From assembly GCF_036373705.1 (NCBI RefSeq), contig NC_089863.1:30092227-30156226 (forward strand): DNA of 64,000 nucleotides, written 5' to 3'. Both the position numbers and the translations under genes were made by a program. The notes beneath the pieces were generated by a model. It worked only from the letters and a program-made list of their open reading frames with translations, did no database searches and was not told the DNA's origin. Shown here in pieces: positions 34,201 to 46,554 of the stretch (position 1 is the first letter of the stretch; each line of letters begins with the position of its first letter). This stretch comes from Amia ocellicauda. Lineage: Eukaryota > Chordata > Actinopteri > Amiiformes > Amiidae.

Positions 34201-36280
34201 TCACCCCCCACACACACACACTCGTACACACACAAACTTTCGCTCATTCAGTGGAGCAGCCGGCGAGTAGTGGCAATGCCAGTCAGAGCTGGTGCAGCAG
34301 CTGCGCTCCAGTCTGGGATGATTTCAGATCCGCTGGCGGTGTCCCAAAACTGGCCCTTTGATGAAAACTGAATACTGGAAACAGTGCGCATGTATGTCAT
34401 GTAATGAATGATCTCCTAATGTGGAGGAAAGCTTGGCAAACGGGGCGCAAATGTTGTGTAACGGAACCCCCCTCCCCTCTGCTTTCTCTCTCTTCATTCT
34501 CTCTTCTCTCTTTTACAGGGAGACTTCTATTTTGGAAAAGTAAATACATGACAACATTGCTGCTGCATTGTTAAGGTTGTCCATCGCGTGTCTCTCCTTT
34601 CGGCACAGTTTCAGTGTCGGATACAGATTCTGAGTATAATGGAGACATTCAAGTAATCGACTGGCACATCTGTATTAGATGCAGATGTTGATATTTTAAA
34701 AGAATCAGACAAGACACTAAACAGTAATAATACAAAACAAACATTGCCTTAGTGCAGCAGATGAAGATATGGTGTTTTCATGGATGCATTTAGATTCTGC
34801 AGATTAGATTATTTTGATACAGTTGACTAAATTGTTCACTAAAATATAATCAAGCTAGCAATTTTGGATATCACCCCGTCTAATAAGGGGCAGGTGGTGC
34901 AAAGCCAGAGCTTCCACCAGGAGGGCGAAAGGGGGCGCTAATGCCCCAATAATGGCAGTGCTGCCCCCAGAAAGACCTGGCGCATCTCTGACAAAACAGC
35001 AGGGAGCTCGTTTAGGAAACCTTTTTAAAAATGTGCCAGAAGTGATGCCACTAATTCCGCCCGCTGTTCAGGTTTAACTCCTATGGAAATAACACATTTT
35101 GTATAAATCACCGAAAGCTGATGTCATTATCACTAATTGTTGTATTATCTTGAGCACTTTTTCTATTCTTCTTTGGGCGACTTTATATATTAATTAGTTT
35201 GTGGTATATATATATATATTGCCGTTTGTATGAAGAGCTGCAGATGTGACCATAAGGATTGTTTTTCCTCTTGACTGGTTCGTGATTATCTTTAACGTTT
35301 CTACATTTTCATTCGGATTTGTTTGGGCTGTTTAACTCTTACTGTACTGTACTTTACTGCCCAGTTTTATTAATGGCTAGTTTCACTTTTTCCTTCCCTG
35401 GGATTTTAACATTTTAAGAATGTTAATGACTTGCCTTTATAGTGCAGACTCTGGCCTGCAGTTATCTGTGATCCAGTGCGGTTTTAATCTAGTTCTGCTG
35501 CTAGTGATGAATAAAACATGATTGCTTATAGCTGTTTGGTCGTGTGTGTCCTGGGAATCAAAGAGCCTGTGACTTTATGCCATCCCTTGTCAACATTGTT
35601 TTACCACCGTGATTCATTGTACGTGGTAATAGGTCTATAAAGTGACTTTAAGATACCTTCCATACAGAGTACAAAGGAAAAGAAAAAAACGTATTAAGGT
35701 TACAAAATGTATTTACAAATGCACGCATACATCAACATATTTAAAGTTAAAACAGGCAATGCCAAAAATAAATTACTTGAGATAAACATATATGATAGTG
35801 TTTTGTTTCAATATCTAAGTACCAAATGGAACCAGTTCTCATAAAGAGGGAATAGATACTGAAACATTAATTTAATCAAACTTTGGTGAAAAAAAAAAAG
35901 CTTCACTTGTTCATTGGGATATAGGCCTACACATTCAAATCATAACCAAAATGTTTTATATGAAATAAACCAGCTTTATTGTAGGAGAAAATGTGGGACA
36001 CAAACTCATTTGTTTTAATTGTCCCTTTGATCCTGCAAGAAATGTTACTTCTACTATGGTTGCATGTGACACTTCCTGGCTGTCCTACAACACCTTATTT
36101 TCCTTCCTGTTCCTGTATTTGTATTATAATTAATCCTTGCATGTTTGAAAAGGTACATTAACTTGTATAAATACTTGAAAACATTTATCAATAGGGTGGG
36201 CACAACATTTTCCTTCCGGCAGATGTTTTGTAAACAGTGTCGCTGTTTTCTCTGAGATGTGGCAGCTTTTTTGGATGTTA
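34201..36280. other. Region upstream of MS4A-3
   Basis: It starts with a (CA)n-rich stretch (34206-34240) and a GC-richer part to about 34400 that may hold promoter elements. The rest is unique AT-rich sequence with a short (TA)n at about 35205-35218. Confidence 0.45.
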
Positions 36281-36509
36281 CAGTGAGGGAAAAAAGTATT
36301 TGATCCCCTGCTGATTTTGTACGTTTGCCCACTGACAAAGAAATGATCAGTCTATAATTTTAATGGTAGGTGTATTTTAACAGTGAGAGACAGAATAACA
36401 ACAAAAAAATCCAGAAAAACGCATTTCAAAAAAGTTATAAATTGATTTGCATGTTAATGAGGGAAATAAGTATTTGATCCCCTATCAATCAGCAAGATTT
36501 CTGGCTCCC

Positions 36510-36604
36510 AGGTGTCTTTTATACAGGTAACGAGCTGAGATTAGGAGCACTCTCTTAAAGGGAGTGCTCCTAATCTCAGCTCATTACCTGTATAAAAGAC
36601 ACCT
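36510..36604. repeat. Internal palindrome of Tc1 copy d with opposed TATA boxes
   Basis: Arms of about 45 bp (AGGTGTCTTTTATACAGGTA and its inverse) surround TCTCTTAAAGGGAG. TATAAAAG at 36591-36598 lies about 50 bp before the transposase ATG at 36648. Its mirror image at 36516-36523 points the other way. Confidence 0.9.
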
Positions 36605-36647
36605 GTCCACAGAAGCAATCAATCAATCAGATTCCAAACTCTCCACC

Positions 36648-37637
36648 ATGGCCAAGACCAAAGAGCTGTCCAAGGATGTCAGGGACAAGATTGTAGATCT
36701 ACACAGGCTGGAATGGGATACAAGACCATCGCCAAGGAGCTTGGTGAGAAGGTGAAAACAGTTGGTGCGATTATTCGCAAATGGAAGAAACACAAAATAA
36801 CTGTCAGTCTCCCTCGGTCTGGGGCTCCATGCAAGATCTCACCTCGTGGAGTTTCAATGATCATGAGAACGGTGAGGAATCAGCCCAGAACTACACGGGA
36901 GGATCTTGTTAATGATCTCAAGGCAGCTGGGACCATAGTCACCAAGAAAACAATTGGTAACACACTACGCCGTGAAGGACTGAAATCCTGCAGCGCCCGC
37001 AAGGTCTCCCTGCTCAAGAAAGCACATGTACAGGCCCATCTGAAGTTTGCCAATGAACATCTGAATGATTCAGAGGAGAACTGGGTGAAAGTGTTGTGGT
37101 CAGATGGTATCAACTCAACTCGCCGTGTTTGTTGGAGGAGGAATGACCCCAAGAACACCATCCCCACCGTAAAACATGGAGGTGGAAACATTATGCTTTG
37201 GGGGTGTCTTTCTGCTAAGGGGACAGGACAACTGCACCGCATCAAAGGGACGATGGACGGGGCCATATACCATCAAATCTTGGGTGAGAACCTCCTTCCC
37301 TCAGCCAGGGCATTGAAAATGGGTCGTGGATGGGTATTCCATCATGACAATGACCCAAAACACACAGCCAAGGCAACAAAGGAGTGGCTCAAGAAGAAGC
37401 ACTTTAAGGTCCTGGAGTGGCCTAGAAAGTCTCCAGACCTTAATCCCATAGAAAATCTGTGGAGGGAGCTGAAGGTTCGAGTTGCAAACGTCAGCCTCGA
37501 AACCTTAATGACTTGGAGAGGATCTGCAAAGAGGAGTGGGACAAAATCCCTCCTGAGATGTGTGCAAACCTGGTGGCCAACTACAAGACACGTCTGACCT
37601 CTGTGATTACCAACAAGGGTTTGCCACCAAGTACTAA
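36648..37637 (+). pseudogene. Tc1-like transposase, family A copy d (three frameshifts, one deletion)
   Basis: The start is at 36648 ([19 protein letters not shown]). A one-base loss near 36706 (CACAGGCT for CACAAGGCT) breaks the frame, which resumes as [15 protein letters not shown] 21-bp deletion removes ETKIELF after VLWSD, so the residues around the first Asp are gone although the Asp stays. A second one-base loss at about 37485 (GTTGCAAACG) and a third near 37622 (GGGTTTGCC) break the end. The second Asp (HHDNDPKHT) and the Glu (NPIENLW) are present. It ends at TAA 37635-37637. The DNA ends are perfect, but the protein is dead. Confidence 0.92.
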
Positions 37638-37846
37638 GTCGAAGGGGTCAAATACTTATTTCCCTCATTAACAAGCAAATCAATTTATAACTTTTTTGAA
37701 ATGCCTTTTTCTGGATTTTTTTGTTGTTATTCTATCTCTCACTTTTAAAATACACCTACCATTAAAATTATAGACTGATCATTTATTTTTCAGTGGGCAA
37801 ACGTACAAAATCAGCAGGGGATCAAATACTTTTTTTCCTCACTGTA

Positions 37847-39038
37847 TCTCCCCCTTTCAGACCCATGGTGGCAGCTCTCACTTTGTACCGGTCACCCTCA
37901 AATCGCTGACTCAAAAGCCGGCTAATAGATATTTGTACGTATTTAAAAGCTGGGTGGATAGCACATTTGTACATTAGGTATGCCAAAAGTAGTCCATAAA
38001 TAAAGGAGTATGTGGAAATTAATTTCTTACGATTACCAGTAAATTAGCAAATGTATTAGACTATTTTTACTATTATTTACTAATATAGTGTAAATCTACA
38101 AATGAAAGAAGGCCAAGCTTTTGAGTACTTAAAATATCTATTAGCCGGCTCTTAAAAGTCAGAGATTTGTGAACATTTGCTTCCAGCAATAGTGCTAAGC
38201 TAAAGAAATGCATAATTAAAATTCCTTCAAACTGGACGCACAGACCTAAAAATGGTATCCATGCATTCGTACTCAAAGTGTGTAGGAAATCAGGCTTAAA
38301 TGCCAAAATACCGAAGTATCCCTTTACGACTGAAAATCAACTCTCATGTTGCAAATTAACTGATTTACATGGCCATTTCAAAGGTTTCTGCATTTGTTCA
38401 GTTGTGCAAATTATAGCATGCTCAAAAATAGTGCACAGATTTCTTCCTAACCGTTTAAGCTTAAGATTAAAGACAGGTTGTTTTTTTATTATTATTTATA
38501 CAAATTAAATTAAAAGATTTATTATTAATTTGTAATGGTTTTACAAAATCTTCACCTGGTTGGGTTCAAAGGAGGAAGACAAACACCAACAGGCAGAGAA
38601 CTTACTCTATAGTTTACACTTTTACTAATGAGGTGAAAATGACTCTCAGTCCAAATGGGAAAATACGAAATATGAAATTGTATGATGTCAAATGCCACAT
38701 ATAAAACAGGCCTTATGACTGCTTACAGAGCAGAGATACAGTCAATATTACTATTGGACAGGAAGCCATAAGTGGGCTGTCTAAAAATGTCCTTCATTTT
38801 GACCTTTGACCACTCCTTACAGGTCAAATGCAAAATATCAGTGATAGAGTGCAGATAGAAGCTTGGCTCCTTGATTCATACACCTGGTGTACTTTGCTGA
38901 TATGACTATGGGTCTAACTGGCTGGTTGAAGTTGCAGTATAAAAAAATGTTAAAAAAGTGCTTCTCTGCATGTCATCCCCTGTGTAGGATCTCAACCACG
39001 CTGACAAAGCCAGTGTAAATAGGGCTTATGAGTTTCTC
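37847..39038. other. Intergenic between Tc1 copy d and MS4A-4
   Basis: This is AT-rich unique sequence with no recognisable exon. Confidence 0.5.
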
Positions 39039-40271
39039 TTATCTGGACTCCCCCTCTCTGTGGAGACCCTGCCCCTCTCTCTGTCTCTCGGTGTCCTGTA
39101 GAGGGGGGGTGCTTGGGACAAGGGGCTGGTAAAATGGTGCACTGCTGGGCTGAGGTGCTGGCAGAGGGTTGGGCTCATACTGGATGACAATCACAGGCTG
39201 GAGAATAATTGAAGAGGAAGACGGGAGAACGGTCAGCTGACCCGTGCAAAGCTGAAGAACTCAGATGACCTCAGAATTGACTTTCTCTTTCCGGCTTGCT
39301 GTAATTGTAATGCCTGTAGTAATTCTGCAGCTTCACACCTGAACAGATTTACAAGATAATTTCCTAATTTCTTCTATCTAAAGTGTTCTCTGAAAGTCAG
39401 GTGTGCAGATTCACATGATTATACTATTTTCTCTGTGGTGGGAGTTTGTGGTGGTGGGGGGTTAGGTGGGGGGTAGTTGTTGTGTTATTGCTGTTCAGTG
39501 TTGACCAGCCCCACTATTTCCCTATCCACCCATCTAATTGTTTCTATCACTGACTAAAGACTAAAAGGTTTTATTGGTAAATTTCCACTAATCTTAAAAT
39601 ACGTTCACTTGGATCTTGATTTGGATGGTGATTATTATTAATATAAATCATGATTTTAAACTGTAATATTACTGCACAAATGCAATTTGGTCTTATTAAA
39701 AATATATATATGTATATCCATTGTGCAGGTTTACCTTGGTGAATTTATCATAGAATTGTAGTACCTGTAACAAGTTTTTACAGTGGTTTTATTATTGATT
39801 TGTTAGTGGTTTCCTATGGACTCAACTTATGTTGTAAGTCGCCCTGGATAAGGGCGTCTGCCAAGAAATAATAATAATAAAAAAGAAATAATAACATGCC
39901 TTCATAGTGCTTCATTATACTGGAACATTGGAATACTATGATACATACATGTTTACTATTGAAGATTATTGTTTATTTGTGGTAGAGAAAAGTGAAGTTA
40001 AAATCACTAGAAATCACTAGGGTAAACCATGATATAAGTGCAACAAGATGCTGGAAAATGTAACAGGGTAAACTGCCTTATACTGGGTTCCTAAGGGTTA
40101 ACTGCTGATTGCAAGTAGCACCAGAGCCCAGCCCTGGCGCTACTCATTTCTCACTGCAGGGTCCATGTTGCAAACAGCTTGGCACGCGAAAACTGATGTG
40201 GAGACCACAATGCAGAACTTCAGGTCTGTCAAAGCCAGCATCAATCCATTTGAGGGTTGAGACAAACTAGG
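39039..40271 (-). pseudogene. MS4A family remnant (TM4 and tail exons only), local label MS4A-4
   Basis: Two exons of an MS4A gene lie on the minus strand. 40271-40155 encodes the fourth membrane segment (LMLALTDLKFCIVVSTSV, FACQAVCNMDPA). 39197-39039 encodes a tail starting PVIVIQYEPNPLPAPQP, with TPPLQDTE followed by 20 or so extra basic residues to TAA. Both are open, the intron is phase 0 with GT-AG ends, and exon 5 has the same 117-bp length as in MS4A-3. The N-terminal, TM1, TM2 and TM3 exons are not found upstream. That space holds unique sequence and a CR1 LINE (41.9-44.5 kb). I call it a truncated pseudogene. The alternative, that it supplies terminal exons to another transcript, is less likely. 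Confidence 0.75.
39833..39890 (+). mobile_element. Tail of an L2/UnaL2-type LINE or SINE
   Basis: TTGTAAGTCGCCCTGGATAA followed by GGGCGTCTGCCAAGAAATAAT carries the GTCGCCCTGG-AT-AAGGGCG stem-loop found at the 3' end of many fish LINEs and tail-sharing SINEs. An A/T simple repeat follows. Similar tails are at 45258-45300 and 63945-63980. Confidence 0.6.
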
Positions 40272-41921
40272 CTAGAAAGAACGTAAACCTAGTAGCCTCT
40301 CGTGGCCATAAATATTGGTGGGGCAGAAAAAGCTAAAGGATAGACGAAAGTCTAAAAGTAGTCTACTCCAATTTATACGTACTTTCAGAACAATGATTAG
40401 GTTGTGTTCGTATTTAAAGAACTATGTTCAGCCTTCAGGCGAAAGGGGGTTGTGTCCTCTTTTCAATTTATTCTAGTGTTTCGTGTTGCATAGTCCATTC
40501 TGAGAAGTGTTTCAAATCTCTCACCCCTGTGTTAGTCCATATATCTCCTGATAATGATGCAGGGACAATATGCAGGCAAACAAAATACTGTATTCCCTGC
40601 AGAGTAACCACAGAGACAAGTTTTCTTTTCATACCATGTGCTTGAAAATGTCCTGTTGTATGTTTTCCCCTTGTCCTTCCTTTGTTGAGTAATGTTAATG
40701 TCTGCTCTGTCGGGGCCAAGCTTTTTAATTATCGACTTGTAATTGTAGCTAATTGTAACAGCAGGTGCAGCTGTATTTCTAATCCAGACAGGTGTCCAGT
40801 GTAAATCATCCAGGGCTGAGGAGCATGCATGCCACAGCTCTATTGTTCGTTCTTAGCACTATTCTTAAAATGGTTACTTAAACTAAATCTAATAAAATGT
40901 ATTATTTCCTATCAGTGTTCAATTGTAATTATGGTGCTAAAAGTAACATATCAATAGTTATTAGCTGTCAAAATGTTTGGGGTCCTTGGTGGCCCCAAGA
41001 GAATATGGACCACCAACCAGCACCAAAAGTAATAGCAACCATTTTCAGATATAGTTAAAAAAGTGTACACCATGTCATTTAGATAGCAGAAGAACTGTTG
41101 AATGAGATGTGTTTACACCAATTGAAGAAGAAGAAGAAAATCCAGAAAAATAATAAAGAAACCAAAAAAGAACAAGATCTACGTTTTACAATGCAGATAA
41201 TAAAAACATGTTAACGTAGCAGACAGAAACAGGGCAATAAAATAATTGTAAATAACTCACTGAAAAAAACTTAAAGCAAATGTAATAACACTAAGATGGC
41301 CTGAGATAATACAATATAATAGGAGACTAACATAATTGTCAATAACTATAAAATCTATACACACATTTAGTGCTCTTGGTCTTTTCAAAAAGTATACATG
41401 CATAACAGATTACAAAAATAGACAGTAAACAACCAAAACCAACTTGTACATGTACATACACAATATGTAAACATTTTCATTTGCACAATATTTCTATATT
41501 TTGCAGCAATGGGGCTCATCAATAAGTACTGATTTTAGAAATGTTGTTTACGAGCTTTGGTGTGTGCGAATGTAGTCACTATGTCCTCCAGATCTAAAGA
41601 CCTTCGGACATCACATTCAACTGAGATAAGAGCCAGTCCAGAAATTGTCTCCAGAGTCTCTCCTTTGTGAATCTTCTGGGATTTTGGTCAGAACTTTCAC
41701 TTGCACAGGCCCTTCATTGACTAATTCACAGAGTTCAGTTTCACCTAAGACATTTGGCCATTGTGCAGGATCTTCCAATTTGAAGAATGGCCTAATAGTA
41801 CCTTTTCTTGTGGTGGCACTGTAGGTGAGGGTAGTGCTGTGAGGGTAGTGAGGGTAGTGGTCTCATCGACATTGAGACCTGTCCTGAAGGGGACTTGTCC
41901 TTGTGATGTGCTTCTGCTAGT
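40272..41921. other. Unique sequence upstream of the MS4A-4 remnant
   Basis: I searched it by eye for MS4A TM1, TM2, TM3 and N-terminal exons on the minus strand and found none. A short GTGAGGGTAGT tandem repeat lies at 41825-41860. Confidence 0.5.
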
Positions 41922-44520
41922 AAGAACATAAGAACATAAGAAAGTTTACAAACGAGAGGAGGCCATTTGACCCATTGTGCTCGTTTGGTGTTCATTAATA
42001 TCTAAGTGATCCAAGGATCCTATCAAGGTCTATTTTTAAATATTCCCAAACTTTCAGCTTCTACCACATCGCTGGGTAGTTTATTCCAGATTGTGACTAC
42101 TCTCTGTGTAAAGAAGTATCTCCTGTTTTCCGTTTTGAATGCCTTGAAGCCCAATTTCCATTTGTGTCCCTGCTAATCTGGAAAAGCTCCTCTGGTTTGA
42201 TGTGGTCGATGCCTTTCATGATTTTGAAGACTTGGATCAAGTCCCCACGTAGTCTCCTCTGTTCCAGGGTGAAAAGGTTCAGTTCCCTCAGTCTCTCCGA
42301 GTAGGACTTTCCCTTCAGAACTGGAATAAGTCTGGTTGCTCTCCTCTGAACTGCCTCTAAAGCAGCAATATCCTTCTTGAAGTGTGGTGCCCAGAACTGT
42401 ACACAGTATTCCAGATGAGGTCTAACTAGCGCATTGTACAGTCTTAACATTACTTTCCTTGTTTTAAATTCTACACTTTTGACAATATACCCTAGCATTC
42501 TGTTTGCCTTTTTTATTGCTTCCCCACATTGCTTGGATGGAGAAAGTGAGGAGTCCACATAGACTCCTAGGTCTTTCTCATGCGTTACTTCATCTAGATC
42601 TGTGCCTCCCATAGTCCAATTATAGTGGACATTTTTGTTACCTGCATGTATTACCTTGCACTTGTCCACATTGAATTTCATTTGCCAGGTGTCAGCCCTC
42701 AACTGAATATTTTCTAAGTCCCTCTGAATAGCCTGTGCTGCCAAGATTGTATCTGCTGAGCCACCTATTTTAGTATCATCTGCAAATTTGACAAGTTTGC
42801 TAACTATCCCAGAGTCCAGATCATTAATATAGATTAGAAAAAGCAAAGGCCCTAGTACTGATCCCTGTGGAACTCCACTAACAACCTCACTCCAGTTAGA
42901 AGTGACTCCTCTAATCGACACCCTCTGTTTCCTATACATCAACCAGTTCATAATCCATCTACTTACATTACCCTGAATGCTTACAGCTTCCAATTTGAGG
43001 ATCAGTCTTTGGTGTGGAACCTTATCAAAAGCTTTTTGGAAATCTTAGTATATCATATCATATGCTTTCACATGATCTATAGCTGCAGTTGCATGTTCAA
43101 AAAATTCTAGTAAATTAGTAAGACATGATCTGCCTCGAATATGAGAATATGGTTTTCATTAAGATTCCTCTATTTTCTGTCTAATCATTTTTTCCAACAT
43201 TTTACAAGTGATGCAGGTGAGACTGATTGGTCTGTAATTTCCTGGCTCAGTTTTGTCCCCTTTCTTGAGGATTGGTATGACATTTGCTGTCTTCCAGTCA
43301 GTGGGCACATCCCCTATTCTAAGTGTCATTTGGAATAATTGAGTTAGCGGCCTATAAATAATTTCCCTCATTTCTTTAAGTACTTTTGGAAATATCCCAT
43401 CTGGCCCAGGTGATTTGTTTGTTTTTAATTCTGCTAGTCCCTTTAGTACCTCCTCCTCATTTATCCTGATCTCTCTTAGGGTTTGACTGGACTGATTGTC
43501 AACCTGTGGCATGTCATCTGTTTTTTCTTTTGTAAAAACCTCTGTGAAATACTCATTTAGAATATTTGCCACATCTTGTTCGTTTTCCAAGATACCTCCA
43601 TTTTTGCCCTTTATCTGTTTCACCTCCTCCTTTATTGACCGCTTGCTGTTGTAATATTGAAAAAAGCTCTTTGCATTGGTTTTAGCTATGTTTCTTTCTA
43701 TTTCCCTCTTTGCTTTCCTGATCCCTTTCTTAAGATCTCTTTGCAGCTCAACATATTCTATGTATTTTGTGATCACAATTTGTTCTCTAACTACTGTCCC
43801 CCTGACTCTATCTTGGTCATTTGAAAAGATCAAGTCAATACATGCACTCTCTCTGGTTGGTTCCCTGATAAATTGAGTTAGAAAGCAGTCATTTACCATC
43901 TCAACCATTTCTATTTCTGCTTCTGTAGTCCTGTAGTTCTGTAGTTTGGGAAATTGAAATCCCCCATTATAACAGCCACATCCTTGCTACATGCAGTCCT
44001 GATTACACTGTACAGTGCAGTATCTTTCTGAATATCAGAGTTTGGTGGCCTGTAACACACTCCTACCGCTAATCCTCCAGATCTCTTGTTCAAAAGTTTC
44101 ACCCACAAAGATTCTGTTCCGTTACTGGGATCTAATACAAGTTCTTCTGCCTCAGTCATTTTTCACATATAATGCTACCCCACCCCCTCTTGGATTTTGC
44201 CTGTCTCTCCTAAACTGTGTGTATCCTTCCAACTTGTATTCATCCACATCATTTTCTGTAAGCCATGTTTCTGTCACTCCTACAACATCATAGTCACACG
44301 CCAGCACTGTGGCTTCCAAGTCTAACATCTTGTTCCTTATACTCCTGGCATTGAGGAACAAACATTTCAGGACTTTCCTACTGGCAGTTTCCCTTGGTTT
44401 TCTTTCCTTAGTGGAACATCTCCCATTGTCAGAGCACCCTGCCCCCCTAGTAGTGCATGTAGAGGTAGTTTATCTTGTGTCCTCTTCCTCATCATCAACA
44501 GGAGGGTGGACTTATTTTTT
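41922..44520 (-). mobile_element. CR1-clade LINE, 5'-truncated
   Basis: The element is read on the minus strand. An endonuclease domain (44361-43911), a reverse transcriptase (43908-42097) and a C-terminal part are followed by a 3' UTR ending CTTATGTTCTTATGTTCTTA (plus-strand start 41922), an 8-bp ATGTTCTT tail. 5' truncation and a simple-repeat tail are typical of CR1. The 5' limit near 44520 is approximate. Confidence 0.88.
42005..44361 (-). pseudogene. CR1-like ORF2: endonuclease and reverse transcriptase (broken)
   Basis: The order of parts on the minus strand is as follows. The apurinic-type endonuclease N-part (NARSIRNKM, VGVTETWL) comes first, then VCYRPPNS and MGDFNFP. The SDH motif is missing because of an internal deletion after LIFSNDQDRV. 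The reverse transcriptase follows with KSPGPDGI, NYRPISL, GVPQGSVLGPLLF and the catalytic FADD (KFADDTKI). A TAA stands one codon before the first RT Asp (DFQKAFDKVPH), and further stops lie at 43003-43158. The CR1 C-terminal signature HLEYCVQFWAPHFKKD is clear. A frameshift after QISRDT breaks the end. The copy is not functional. Confidence 0.88.
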
Positions 44521-45480
44521 TGCTCCTCCCAAAAGGAACTTTAATAATGCTCCTGTGGAAAGATAAGAAACCATTGACTGTAAAATAGCATGTTTGTGTA
44601 ATCAATTTACCACTTGTCAAGAAATAAGTACAGCTAATGAGTCTTGCAGAATATTAACAGATTTGTTTTATTTCAGCAGAATATTAACAGCTGAAAACAC
44701 GTGTTTACAAATAAATCTGGATGAGGGATAGAGAGATGTATATCATACTGAAGATATCTATAACACCTTTTCAAGCAAAATAACTTTTGCTCCAACAACC
44801 AAAAACATTTGGGTAACTGCTTTTAGAAAAATGGTCTAGCAATCTAGCTAAGTTAGCAAACTATTTGATTAACTTTCGCGTTGCTAGTACAGTCCCAATG
44901 ATGAGGTCACGTTAATGAGCTAGCAGCTAACATTGGGCTACATTAACGCTACAGCCATTAAACAAAGACGCCCCCACTGCCAAAAAAAAAGTGAATTAGC
45001 GGTGGAGTGTTCGCTTCAAAACAAACTCCACGCCAATCATGGGGCCCCTTTGGGGAGGTTTGCGAGATGCGGTCGTTGCTCTTGCCACAGTGGCAAGGAG
45101 AGGGGATTTGGCTTGGTTGCCCCTCAATTGCCTGCCTTGCCTGTCCTGACGCTGCGCCTCTGCCCAATGATCTTCAGTCTGCTGGGGATTGCTTATTGTA
45201 TTTCGTACTGGTTCTTATTACTGCACTTTGTAATCATTGAAATGTTTGTGTAAACTGTAGGTCGCTCTGGATGATGGCGTCTGCTGATACATTAATAAAT
45301 ATTTGAGAAAAACGGGGGCGGGCGAGATTGTTTGCCCACATGTTGACTGTCGACTCGCCTATAAGCACATCTAATTACTTTGCCATCAACACTATTCCTT
45401 TCCCCCGCTTCTAGAAATCAATGCAAATAACTAAAGGTGCGTTGGCAGTGACGCACACGCAGAACATCTGGAATGACGTT
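44521..45480. other. Spacer upstream of MS4A-5 with a LINE/SINE tail
   Basis: It is unique sequence except 45258-45300, which reads GTAGGTCGCTCTGGATGATG then GCGTCTGCTGATACATTAATAAA and is an L2/UnaL2-like 3' tail. The GC-rich 45010-45180 part in front of it may be the body of the same element. No exon was recognised. Confidence 0.45.
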
Positions 45481-45791
45481 ACTGTTCGGGCATGCTGTGC
45501 ACAACCAGAGACCTGGAAGTGTCGTACATCTCTGTGCGCAACCCTAAAACTGCTTACAGATTTGGGCTACAACAAGGAGGCTATCTAAACAATGTGATCT
45601 CCCATTGAACTTCCTGGAAAAAGGAGGAGGCTTTTCATAGTTTTTCTTACAGAAACAGTTCTGGGTGGCTTTTCCTTAAGCTTGGATTAATTGCTCAAGA
45701 CACAAAGAAGGGGGAGAAACACAGTTGCAATATTGTGATCGTCAGGGTGTTAAAGACAAACGAAAAGCACACGACTTCACTCGTTGTTGTG
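45481..45791 (+). promoter_or_regulatory. MS4A-5 promoter and non-coding first exon
   Basis: This block aligns with 59150-59461 in front of MS4A-6. Shared phrases are CAACCAGAGACCTG, TACAACAAG, ACAATGTGA, GGGTGTTAAAGACA and TTGTTGTG|GTGAGTAAAT. The donor is at 45792. I infer a duplicated promoter and first exon. No ATG-initiated frame continues across it. Confidence 0.65.
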
Positions 45792-46554
45792 GTGAGTAAA
45801 TAATCTCTCTTTTAGGATAAATCTTTGTAAGTGAACCAGAATAATTAAAAAAAGTTTCTATGTCATTCTTTTTTAATCGCCTCTTTCATTTTTGTTTCAA
45901 GATCGTTATAACATCATACATAATTATGACATTATTATTATTATTATTATTATGTTATGATGATTTTGATCGTGATTATTACCATATTTCATTATTATGT
46001 ATTATGTTATAATAATAATGCCAGTTTTGATGCTGGAAACTTAAGACTATAGTAGTAAGATCAACAAGTCCACATTCTGACATGTGGAAGTATATTTATT
46101 GTGGTTAAATTTGGTGAATTTATATTTTCCGTTTAATATTATGCGAAACTGAAGCAAAGGAGGCGGAAATCAAGCTTTCGATATTCGTTATTCACGTTCA
46201 TAAAAAGCTTTATAGTATTTGTAAAGGAGCCGGAGAGATTGGTGTTTATTATGTAGAAACCACCGTTCATAGAAGTGCTCTTGCATAATTGACTGAGTTA
46301 CCCAAGAGCAGGAGCGTGTCTCGGCGCTGGGCTCTTCCTTCACTCGCCATTACTGAGGGGATCTGCTTCACCAGAGCAGCTGCTTGCTTTCAAAGCAGTC
46401 TGGAATTCCTATTTAAACTGGCAGCGCAATAGCAAAGACTAGCAAACATGCCAGACACTTATGTCAAAACCAATCTCAAAGTTTATAAACTTTCTCTCTC
46501 TCTCACTTTCTCACTCACACACTCCATCCAGGAAGCCCTGACCAACTGTTGAAG

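Larger units (their letters stand above)
36281..37844 (+). mobile_element. Tc1-like transposon, family A copy d, full length (1564 bp)
   Basis: It is complete from CAGTGAGGGAAAAAAGTATT (36281) to the inverted match ending ...TCCTCACTG (37844), with TA on both sides (36279-36280 and 37845-37846). Terminal inverted repeats of about 210 bp, the internal palindrome and the transposase are all present. It is the reference copy of the family in this window. Confidence 0.95.
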
